A stretch of DNA of 64,000 nucleotides from NCBI RefSeq assembly GCF_009727055.1, contig NC_052359.1, forward strand, positions 59,342,936 to 59,406,935, given 5' to 3'. Positions within the stretch are counted from its first letter, which is position 1, and every line of letters begins with the position of its first letter. Positions 53,261 through 62,559 of this stretch are shown piece by piece. Origin of the DNA: Benincasa hispida. Its lineage: Eukaryota > Streptophyta > Magnoliopsida > Cucurbitales > Cucurbitaceae. Under the pieces are notes generated by a model. That model had not been told where the DNA came from and did no database searches. It saw only the letters and a program-made list of their open reading frames with translations. The position numbers and the translations under genes were made by a program.

Positions 53261-54022
53261 TAATTTGTCAGTGGCGGGTAAATTAGGCATTGCGGAATTC
53301 ATATTGAATAAGTTTGCTGAAACCATAAAAATTATTTATATTAGTCTATTTGCATTAAACCACTTAGAAAATCTAATCAATTTTGGTAAAATAATCTAAT
53401 GTACCCTAAGTGACATCTATTTTGCAATGATGTTTCAGTGAGGCAAGACAAAAGCCACTGTAGGGTGATCAAGTGCCCCTTCACTGGGATGAGACAATCT
53501 CAACCAATAGACAGAACAACTCCTTCTTACTTTAACTATCACCCACCATTTTTCGATTAAAAAATTGTTAAACTCGTTTAACATTTTTTTGTAAGTGTAA
53601 CCCCTCATTTTAGATTCTAAAGTTCTGCTCCAATGATCCAACTGTAGGGAAAAAATCGATTGGGACATGAAACTAAAGTAATCCTATACATTTCTGGAGT
53701 TTGAATAAAGCATCATGCAACATTGCTATCCGTAGGAGCACACTCAAGGTGTCACGAGGCCGTGCATGAAACCTTACTTCAAACTAATGAGAGAGACTGA
53801 GGGATGTGTTGTCATACGTCCCACTTCCACTTACTATAAACACTCTTTCCATTCATCTTGATATTGATCTATACAAACACCATCCGTAGGGAAACACTCA
53901 AGGTGTCTCGAGGCTGAGTATAGATCTCATGGTGTGAACTTTTAGGGAGAAACGTGAAGAGGAAAAATGAAGTATCATATACCCTATTTTCCTCTCACTG
54001 AGTATTTTACCTAGCGGTAATT
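53261..54022 (-). mobile_element. Copia body F: leader region
   Basis: Non-coding on the minus strand, homologous to positions 1-600 of the plus-strand element. Includes two copies of a CTCGAGACACCTTGAGTG or CGTGACACCTTGAGTG phrase (about 53905 and 53755), and GTGTTTATAGTAAGTGGAAG. A splice-acceptor-like TGGTTTCAG lies at about 53325, just upstream of the first gag residues. The 5' LTR and primer-binding site are not present; sequence meets the plus-strand LTR at 54023. Confidence 0.65.
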
Positions 54023-55692
54023 TGTTGGGGTTAATGCCTTAAACTCTCGTTGAGTCCTGTAGTTTGTAAACACCTGTATTGAACAAATGCCTGTGATGTA
54101 ATAATATGAGATATTTTCTTCATTGTTGTCTATGAAACATGAGATGTTTTATTTGCTTTACCACAAACCAATAAACTAAGATCCCTAGTTGTCGTTGTAA
54201 CTTAAGCATGTATGTGAAGACATACAGGTGGATCATGCCTTAAGTGATAACCAAAATGGTTTGTAATATATGGATATAGGAGGAAAATCTTATCCTAGTG
54301 ACACTATGGATGCGACCCGCTTTGTAGATAGTTACAAGTGTTGTGACGTTCTACAGATGGTCTGATCCTGATCAATCATATGGAGACATGCAAGCGGGGG
54401 CGTCCTATACAAAGGACTTTGTATAAGATCGGACCACAAAATGTATAGTCTCATTATATAACGTCGTTCATGACAGAGACTTCACTTCAATAAGATGACC
54501 TTAATCTTGAGTGAGTTGGGAACTCCTGCCTTTGAGGGTGGTTCTTTGATTTGCATCGGTGTGAGTGGCCAGATTGCCGACTCAAACCTACTACTTTGGG
54601 GATTTGTCTAATTTGGGAGCTAGGAACTCAGCTACACAATATGGAATTCACTTCTTCCCCGAAGAAGGGGTAAGTAGATAGATTGCTCCCTTAAGGGCTG
54701 ATTCTAGGGCTTGAATGTTGTGGCGCCACACACCTTCTCATGGCCTGAGTGGTGTCCACTCATAGTAGGACTATGAGATATTGTTAATTAGAGGGATCAG
54801 TGGTACTTAAGGAGTTAGATGTAACTACAGGGGTAAAACGGTAAATTGGCCCAACTGTACTTACGAGCATCTGTAAAAAGTTATCGTACTATTTACTGGT
54901 TATATCCGATGGACACTGAAATATATCTGTGGTGAGAAGAGTGCAGCTGTCGGTCTTTAGTGGAGTGCCCGACAGTTAACGGATGGTGGATCTCATGGCT
55001 AAAGAGTTTAGTCAGCTATTCACGTACCGTTGGAGCTTCAAGTTACAGTTCCATAAGGTCCCCTTGGTAGCTCAATGGATTCAAGTTGAGAATCAGTTTT
55101 TTGGTCAATTTGAAGTGTTCGAATTGACAAGAGGGAGTTTGATTATATATAATATGATTAAATTGGTTCAGTTATATTTGATATAATTGACATGATGTAT
55201 GAGACACATTAATTAGAGGAAAATGGATATAAATATTATTTATATCAAGTAAAAGAGAAAATGACTATGGTTTAAATGTTGCATATGATGTGATATTAAA
55301 ACTATAGATTATAAATATAATATGATAAGTTAGTTATTATATTTATTTATAGTTAAAACATTTATGAGATAATTGTCAGTGGTTTTCTCCATAGTCGTGT
55401 GTGAAAGTGGGAGGTTGTATTCAGTTTTCGTAATTGAAAGGATAAAATGAAAAATGTTTTCATTTTGCAAAAGAATTGGATAATCGCTTCATAATTGTAC
55501 ACTGCCTATCGTTTAGCTCACGTAAGTGTACATGATAGTTCAAAGTGTTTCCTAAACGATCGTGTTCACGCGCATCTACCTAAACAATCGTATAGCTTTT
55601 ACTATGCGATCACACGCTTGAACGAGATTCATTAAATGATTGTCTAAACGATCAACCTAATTTTCTAAACGATCGTCACTTTGTCTAAAGAC
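54023..55692 (+). mobile_element. Copia LTR, 3'-truncated, plus strand
   Basis: Starts TGTTGGGGTTAATGCC at 54023 and runs through the usual LTR landmarks (GTGGATCATGCCTTAAGTG, TGTCGGTCTTTAGTGGAGTG, CTAAAGAGTTTAGTCAG) into a CGATCG-rich stretch, but ends at 55692 about 300 bases short of the expected CTTCA end. It abuts an oppositely oriented LTR starting at 55693, so the two form a large imperfect inverted repeat. Confidence 0.75.
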
Positions 55693-55771
55693 TGAAGGAA
55701 AACAGATTTGAGATTTCTATGAGCAACGGAAATAAGATAATTCTAAATGTATAGTCTATTATATAACGTCT

Positions 55772-56155
55772 TCACGCTTCTTTGCGCATGATTGCTCGAA
55801 CAACAACAATCTCGAATGCTCGATCTACACGACCGCAACACAGCATGAACACTTCGCGCTCGTCCTCAACGATTGCCTCAGCCACGAACTGCTCAACAAC
55901 AGCACGAACGACCTCCACAGCACCTCGACGGTGTGAAGTTAAGTATGACACCACCAATAAGGCTACCTTGGTATTCTCGGTGTGAGAATCGAGAGTGTGG
56001 GCTCTGTTTGGACTTGGTATGAGGCAGACGAAAGAGGAAACACCGATCGTGTATACGACTAGGCAAGTGGGAGATGGCAGAGACCTATCGTTTAGGTCGA
56101 TGCCCAATCGTTTAGCTAAAGCTAAGCGATCGTCTAGAAAAAGCTTTGTGATCAT
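55772..56155 (-). CDS. Conserved open frame inside copia LTR (127 codons), unknown
   Basis: Homologue of the frame at 9838-10230 on the other strand of the window. The two align without gaps over most of their length from LDDRLAL through VEDE and CCGRVD, with roughly three quarters of residues the same by eye. No recognised domain. Starts upstream of the shared region at MITKLF; the start is therefore not conserved. Either chance or a real LTR-encoded product. Confidence 0.25.
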   Translation of the reverse strand: MITKLFLDDRLALAKRLGIDLNDRSLPSPTCLVVYTIGVSSFVCLIPSPNRAHTLDSHTENTKVALLVVSYLTSHRRGAVEVVRAVVEQFVAEAIVEDEREVFMLCCGRVDRAFEIVVVRAIMRKEA

Positions 56156-56300
56156 TTAGCTCATTGTTTAGCTCGGTCTGTCATCTACAGACACTACACG
56201 ATCGTTTACTTTGGGCAAGCGATCGTCTAGCAAAACTATGCGATCGCTTAATAAATACTGTATGATCGTTTAGCTTTCCACTGCACGATCGCTTAGCTAG
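56100..56300. repeat. CGATCG-unit array in LTR
   Basis: At least six degenerate units of the type GCGATCGTCTAG, ACGATCGTTTA or GCGATCGCTTAG in 200 bases, most adjoining TTTAGCT. Similar units occur in the related LTRs at 8935-8950, 9750-9870, 55555-55680 and 50040-50110. Confidence 0.7.
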
Positions 56301-57783
56301 CCTAGGCTATAGTTTAGTAAATCTATATTTACTTGACAACTCCATGAGATTCTTTTTGCTGAGAGAAATCTCAAAAAAAAAATTTATGAAAAACTTTTCA
56401 ACAGTTTGTGGATCTTACTAAAATTAGGAAAACCACTTTTCTTTTATCTCACAGTTAGCATGAAAATCCAATAACTATCCACACAATTGGTTATTAAAGA
56501 AAAAGAATTAATTATCCAATAATTAATATTATTATAAATATAAATGATATTTATAACCTATAGTTTTAATATTTTATCTCATGAAATATATAAACTATAG
56601 TTCTTTTTCTATTCCATGGTACTTAATGTAAATCTCATTTACATTAATCCTCCACTAGATGTATCTCATATATCATACTGATTATATCATATATAATAAA
56701 AATACCTCTTGTCAATTTGAACACTTCAAATCAATACCAAAAACTAATCCTCAACTGAATCCATTGAGCTACCAAGGGAACTTTATGGACCTGTAGCTCA
56801 AAGTTCCAACGGTACGTGAATAATTGACTAAACTCTTTAGTCACGGGATCCACCGTCCGTTAACTGCCAGACACTCCACTAAAGACCGACAACTGAACTC
56901 TTCTTACTGCAGATATATTATGTGTCCATTTTAACTAATCAGCAGTGCGGCAACCCTTCACAGATCGCTCGTAAGTACAGCTAGGCCAATAACCGTTATG
57001 CCCCTATAGTTACATCTGTCTCCTTAAGCACCACTGATCCCTCTAATGAACATAAGTCATAGTCCTACCATGACTAAGTCTTCTCTTCCAAAGAGAAGCT
57101 GTGGCCACTATGTCCAAGTCCCAGAATCAGCCCTAAGGGAGCAATCTCTCTACTTATTTCTGCTTCGAGAAAGGAATGAATTCCATCTAGTGGATTGAGT
57201 TCCCAGCTCCCAGATCAGACAAGTCCCGAAAAAGGTAGGCATGTTGAGTTGGCAATCTGGCCACTCTCACGCATACTAATCAAAGAACCGCCCTCAATAG
57301 TAGGAGTTCCCAAAACACTCAGGATTGAGGTCATGTCACCTATGGTCATTTAGGTGAGATGTAAATCTCTAGTATCAACTGCGTTATATACAGAGTCTAG
57401 TCATCTGTGGTTCAAGTATTATACAAACTCTTTGTATAGGACACCCCTGCTCACTCGTCTCCACATGAATGGTTAGGATCTACCATCTGTAGTAGTTTGC
57501 AACACTTGCAAACCTCTACAAAGCGGGCTGTATCCATAGTGTCACCAGGATCAGGTATCCCATCGTAATCCTTATACTACAGACCTATTTAGGTTATCAC
57601 TTAAGGCATGATTCACTTGTATATCACATATGCATGCTTAAGTTTACATAAGATAACCAAGGAGCTTTGTTCACTGGATATGAGTAAATGCTAGAATTAA
57701 ATAACACTTATTTGATTCATTAAACAATGTGTATCTTTACAAAACAACGAGACTCCGGGAGAATTAGGACACCAATCCCAACA

Positions 57784-59354
57784 ATCTCCCACTTGTCCTA
57801 TTGACTTGGGAGACTAATGTACAATACAATATAAAAATTTACAATATACAATAAATAGGGCATACCCCAGTATCATCTCCCACTTGCCCTAGACAAGATG
57901 CCGCATGTCCCGCAGACCCAGACTCTCCAGGTGACCCTCAAACACTTTGTAAAGGGATCAACAACATTGTGCTCCGATGCGATCTTCGAGACTATCACAT
58001 CACCACGATGCACAATCTCCCTGATAAGGTGATATTTTCATTCTATGTGCTTACCCTGACGATGACTCCGAGGTTCCTTCGAATTTGCCACAACCCTGCT
58101 GTTATCACAATAAAGAGTGATAGGAAAATCCATATTTGGAACAACTTCCAAATCTGAAAGGAACTTCCTTAGCCAAACAGCCTCTTTAGCTACTTCACAA
58201 GCCGCTATGTATTCGACTTCCATAGTGGAGTCCACGATGCATCCTTGCTTGATACATCGCCAAACTACATCCCCTCTATTCAGAGTAAACACTGATCTCA
58301 ATGTTGATTTGCGAGAATCTCTATCGGTCTGAAAGTCAAAGTCCGTGTATCCTGTAAGGATCAGATCCTTATCTCCATACACAAGCATGTAGTCCCTCGT
58401 TCTCTAAAGATACTTGAGGATCGTCTTGACCGCCGTCCAGTGATCAAATCCTGGATGGGACTGATACCGACTGACAATTCCTACTGTATAGCAAATGTCG
58501 GGTCTGGTACACAACATTGCATACATCAAGCTTCCTACAGCAGAAGCATAGGGAATCCATCTCATCTCCTCAATCTCTTGAGGTGTCTTAGGACATTGAT
58601 CCTTAGACAAAACGATTCCATGCCTGAAGGGTAACAAACCCCTTTTGGAATCTTGCATCCTATACCTGATCAATTTGATCAATGTACGATGCCTGAGATA
58701 GGGCTAACCGTTTGTTCTTGCGATCTCGAATGATCTGGATCCCGGGAACATATTGTGCCTCACTCAAATCTTACATTTGGAACTGGGTAGCTAGCCAACT
58801 CTTAATGTCAGTCAGATACCCTACATCATTCCCAATGAGTAGGATATCATCCACATATAGTACCAGGAAAGCTACTAAGCTGTTGATGATCTTCTTGTAA
58901 ACACAAGGCTCATCAACGTTCTGGTCAAACCAAACGACTTGACAGCAGTGTCAAATTTGATGTTCCAAGATCTAGATGCTTGTTTCAGCCCATAAATGGA
59001 CCTATTAAGCTTGTAAACTCTTTGCTCTTGATCTGGAACTATGAACCCCTCTGGTTGAGTTATATAGATGATTTTCTCAAGATTACCATTAAAAAAGGCA
59101 GTCTTGACGTCAATTTTCCATATTTCATAATCATAAAATGTGGCTATAGACAGGAGAATCCGGATAGACTTCAACATGACAATAAGTGAGAAAGTTTCCT
59201 CATAATCAACTCCCTCAACCTGGGTATAACCCTTTGCCATGAGTCTAGCCTTAAAGGTTTGAACCTTTCCATCTACACCTCTCTTTTTCTTAAAGATCCA
59301 CTTACACCCAATAGTTCTTACCCCATCAAGTGGATAAACAAGCTCTCAGACGTT
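57784..59354 (-). pseudogene. Copia pol fragment: RT and RNase H (minus strand)
   Basis: Minus-strand copia polyprotein truncated at its 5' side (59354). It begins in the reverse transcriptase with WIFKKKRGVDG and reads openly from 59240 to 58875: MAKGYTQVEGVDYEETFS, YEIWKIDVKTAFFNGNLEK, YKLNRSIYGLKQASRSWN; the catalytic YVDD is intact at 58857-58846. Then YRMQDSKRGLLPFRHGIVLS and MLCTRPDICYTVGIVSRYQ (58682-58404), and RNase H (58388-58038) with GYTDFDFQTDRDS, VVWRCIKQGC, STMEVEYIAACEVAK and ITLYCDNS. The tail before the polypurine tract is damaged. It is the best preserved pol of the window, with only a few breaks (about 58875, 58690, 58395). Confidence 0.87.
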
Positions 59355-59933
59355 ATTGACTTGTCACGGATGGTCTGATCCTGATCATTCATGTAGAGGA
59401 CATGCAAGTGGGGGCGTCCTATACAAAGAGTTTGTATAAGACCTGGCCACGAAGTGTTAACGTCTCGTTATATAACACCATTCATGATAGAAACTTCACT
59501 TCGCTAGGATGACCATAGGTAACATGACCTCAATCCTGAGTGAGTTGGGAACTCCTGCCATTGAGGGTGATCCTTTGATTTGTATGGGTGCGAGTGGCCA
59601 GGTCACCGACTCAAACCTACCATTTTGGAGATTCGTCTGACTTGGGAGCTGGGAACTCAGCTACACAAGATGGAATTCACTTCTTCCCCGAAGCAGAGGC
59701 AAGTAAATCGATAGCTCCATTAAGGGTTGATTCCAGAACTTGAACAATGTGGCGCTACACATCTTCTCTTGGCTAGAGAGGTGTTTACATATAGTTGGAC
59801 TATGTTGTATTGTTCACTAGAGGAATCAGTGGTACTTAAGGAGTGAGATGTAACTACAGGCGGAAAACGGTAAATTAGCCCAGTTGTACTTACGAGCATC
59901 TTTGAAGGGTCATCGTACCCATAATTGGTTATA
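59355..59933 (+). mobile_element. Internal fragment of a copia LTR, plus strand
   Basis: Starts abruptly at about 59355 within an LTR (GGTCTGATCCTGATCATTCATG) and runs to TAATTGGTTATA, where the CACTA end begins at 59934. It corresponds to roughly 54358-54905 of the LTR starting at 54023. Both ends are truncated. Confidence 0.75.
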
Positions 59934-60230
59934 CACTACTACAAAATCTATATTACTTGACACTTATAGTTTTTAATTACTTGACGTTTCTTTGAAAAAA
60001 AAAAGTCAAGTAATGACCTTTTAGAAAAGAAAATGTCAAGTAAAAGGGTTAAAAAGCGGAGATTAACGGAATATTTCGGATATTTTCATGTGATTCATTA
60101 CTTGACACGTTTTTCGTGTCAAGTAATATAAGGTCCTGCTTGACAGATTTTTCGCGTCAAGTATAATAAGCTCTTACTTGATATATTTTTCGTGTCAAGT
60201 AAAATATAAAAATAATATTTTTTAATCTTT
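59934..60230 (+). mobile_element. CACTA-type terminus with subterminal ACTTGAC repeats
   Basis: CACTACTACAAAA at 59934-59946 is a typical terminal sequence of plant CACTA (En/Spm) transposons. Within the next 270 bases ACTTGAC (or one-base variants) occurs five times forward (59955, 59979, 60099, 60138, 60175) and five times as its complement (60005, 60035, 60118, 60156, 60194), forming hairpins. Dense subterminal repeats bound by the transposase are a hallmark of this superfamily. I could not find a convincing matching end downstream; TTGTATTGTAGTG at 62530-62542 is a weak candidate without a matching 3-bp duplication. Confidence 0.65.
60097..60127. repeat. Perfect 13-bp hairpin in CACTA subterminal region
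   Basis: ATTACTTGACACG, a TTTTT loop, and its exact complement CGTGTCAAGTAAT. Three weaker hairpins of the same motif pair flank it. Confidence 0.85.
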
Positions 60231-60675
60231 ATTTTTTGTTTCCCTCCCTCCCCCATTTTCATTTCCCTCTCAAATTTGATTTCCCTCCTACCAAAATTAT
60301 CAAATAAAGTATTATTTTAAACAAGTAAAAGGGTTAAATGTCCTAGTAAAAAAAAAAACTCCTCCCCCCTCTGAAACCCTCTCTTCATAGCACCCTACTA
60401 GTCGCTGACTCTCCCTCTCTCTACCCAAACTTCAGGTAATTTTAATTTAATTGTATCAAATAATTTGGGTTTTTATTTGCTTGGAGCTGGAGTTTGAGAT
60501 AATTTGATATGATAATTGGTTCAAATATATTGGTTAAGGTATTTGAAATTGGATTTGAATTAGCTAAATAATCTAAGAGATTAACATTTTGAGAGGAAAA
60601 AAAAATATTTATGTATTTTGTTTAAACAAAAAGGAACTAAATTGATTAGTTGGACTATTATTATTATATATATAG

Positions 60676-61709
60676 TGTAACACCCCGAATTTTTATTATT
60701 AATGTAATTTCAGTAATTTTTATTAATGGAGGGCATTTTTGGAATTTTGGACTTTAGTGTAATTGCGAGAATTTAATTACTGACGTTAGAAATTATTCAA
60801 TTTGAAAATTAATGGCAGAAATTAATTTCAATTTGAGAAGGAGAGAAATTCAATAGAATAGAGTCGAATAGGAAAAGAATAAAATAAAATAAATATATAA
60901 TATATTTTTTTCCTTTCCTTTTCCTTTCTTTTTTTTTCTCTCTCTTCCCCTTTCCTTCATCTTCCAGCTACCAGACCCCTCATCTGCACCTCTCTCTCGT
61001 GCCTCTCCCTCTCTGCAACCCACACCTCAGCCTAACCGTCGCCAGATCTTGTTCATCGTATCTGAAGCCAGATCTAATGCCATTCGTCAGATCTACAGGC
61101 TAGATCTGAATTCATTCGCTACAGCTCTGTTCGTTTCCGCGTCGTCGCTCGACTGAAGATCTGAAGCCATTCACCGGATCTGAAGTCGTTCACCGTAGCT
61201 CTGTTCCTTCGAGTTACGTTCAATCGACCATCCAACGACCGCTTCTCAGATCTGGCTGACGCCCGTCAATCTTTTCGTTGTCGGACGCTGCCGCTTGGGT
61301 TTTTGCTGGATCTTGATTTTGGTGTAAGTTTTTGGGGTTTTCTTGAAAATTTACCCATTTAAATTTTTTCCCAATACTTATTTAACCCATAAACTTTGGA
61401 TGATGGATTTAGGAATTTAAGGATATTAACCCGCCATCCAAGAGTGTTTGAGGTTCGATTATGGTGTTTTGGATTAAATTTGATTTGCCCTTAGGTTTTA
61501 GGGCCTGAACTTGAATTCTTGGAAGTAGTTGTGTAGGCAAACGTTTGCTGTCCAATTTTTTTAGTGATCGACTTTGGAGGTTGGAGTTGAGATCTTGAGG
61601 TGGTTTTGGATCAACCCACTACTAGGTAAGGTGCATTGTTAATTTTTTGGGTTAGGGGTCACAGTTAGTCTTATGTTCTATCTTATTTAATTTATGCATT
61701 AAGGTTACA
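60676..61709 (+). mobile_element. Gypsy-type solo LTR, probable
   Basis: Begins TGTAACACCCCG, a very common start of plant Ty3/gypsy LTRs, and contains an AT-rich U3-like part, a pyrimidine-rich segment (60905-60965), then a GC-richer leader-like part with repeated CAGATCT and GATCTGAAG phrases (61045-61260) and a GTAAG site. GTTACA at 61704-61709 mirrors the TGTAAC start and is the best candidate end. The flanking five bases (TATAG and ACTAT) do not match, so the 3' end is uncertain. No polyprotein is attached. Confidence 0.5.
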
Positions 61710-61769
61710 ACTATTAGTTATGATAATCTTTAACTTGTTTAATATGTACTGTTATATTTATATCATAGG

Positions 61770-62262
61770 AGAAGGAAGTTGTTAGCGCATAAACCACACA
61801 TGAGGAAGGGAAGAAGGTGAAGGAGATGGAAGCTTTTAGTGTACAACCGATCTTGAAGGTGAATTGTATTATGAGGTAAATTTATGAGGTAAATTCACTA
61901 TTAGTTACTTATAAAACTATAACTTGGTGGTTTTAGGAGAAAGTTTCAAAGAATGCGGGAAAGGATGAGGAAGTGATTGCTATTAGTGTACCACTGATCT
62001 TGAAGGTGGATTGTATAAGTCCCATGTTCTTCTATCTTATTTAGGAATGAAGATGTGAACAAGTTTTGTAGCATGCAAAAAGTGAAGAATTTATCAATGG
62101 TGGCTTATATCCCGTAAGTAAATGTTATTTGTTTATGATATATTATCACTTTATTAATTAGTAGTCAATCTATTATTGTAGGTACCTACACTCGTTCATT
62201 GTTGATTCAAATAAAGGGTCGAAGTATATGTTTGTAGAGCTCGGAACCTTTGTAGTAGATTA
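61770..62262 (+). pseudogene. Fragments resembling a CACTA Ulp1-like protease gene
   Basis: Exon-like pieces: SKNAGKDEEVIAISVPLILK at about 61947-62006, an earlier partial duplicate KKVKEMEAFSVQPILKVNC (61813-61869), then DVNKFCSMQKVKNLSMVAYI (62053-62112) ending at a GTAAG donor, and after an AG acceptor (about 62181) YLHSFIVDSNKGSKYMFVEL ending in a stop at 62260-62262. These match, from memory, the region just before the catalytic domain of Ulp1-type (C48) proteases carried by plant CACTA elements. The catalytic His/Asp/Cys part is absent. Lying downstream of a CACTA end supports this, but I could not check it. Confidence 0.45.
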
Positions 62263-62559
62263 ATGACTTCTGAACACGGTCATTTACTATAACCTTCATG
62301 TTCCAGACTAATTAATTGTATATTTTATCTAGTGATCATTCTGAATATTATACTATACTCTTTGACGAATGTAGGGCAATGGCCATTTTTCAGTCTAAAA
62401 TTTTTTTGCAAAAGACTAAAAAAAACCACATTCTGGAAAACGGTAAAGATAAGTATAAGAGCATTGAAAAAATTAATAGAATGATGTTTATTTAATGCAT
62501 CTATATGATATGTGTATTAGTTATTGGCTTTGTATTGTAGTGTCTTTTACAAGTGAAAA

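Larger units (their letters stand above)
55693..57783 (-). mobile_element. Copia 3' LTR, minus strand, apparently complete
   Basis: Minus strand start TGTTGGGATTGGTGTCC at 57783 and end TTTTCCTTCA at 55693; 2091 bp. It follows its pol and a perfect polypurine tract (CAAGTGGGAGAT at 57795-57784). It is the closest relative of the LTR at 7424-10394 and served to define that LTR's ends and its insertion. The segment 56100-56300 is an array of CGATCG-containing units. Confidence 0.85.

Noticed and set aside
62530..62542. Matching 3' end of the CACTA element (TTGTATTGTAGTG)
   Set aside because: Only the last six bases agree with the 5' end, and the flanking triplets (ATA and TCT) do not match.
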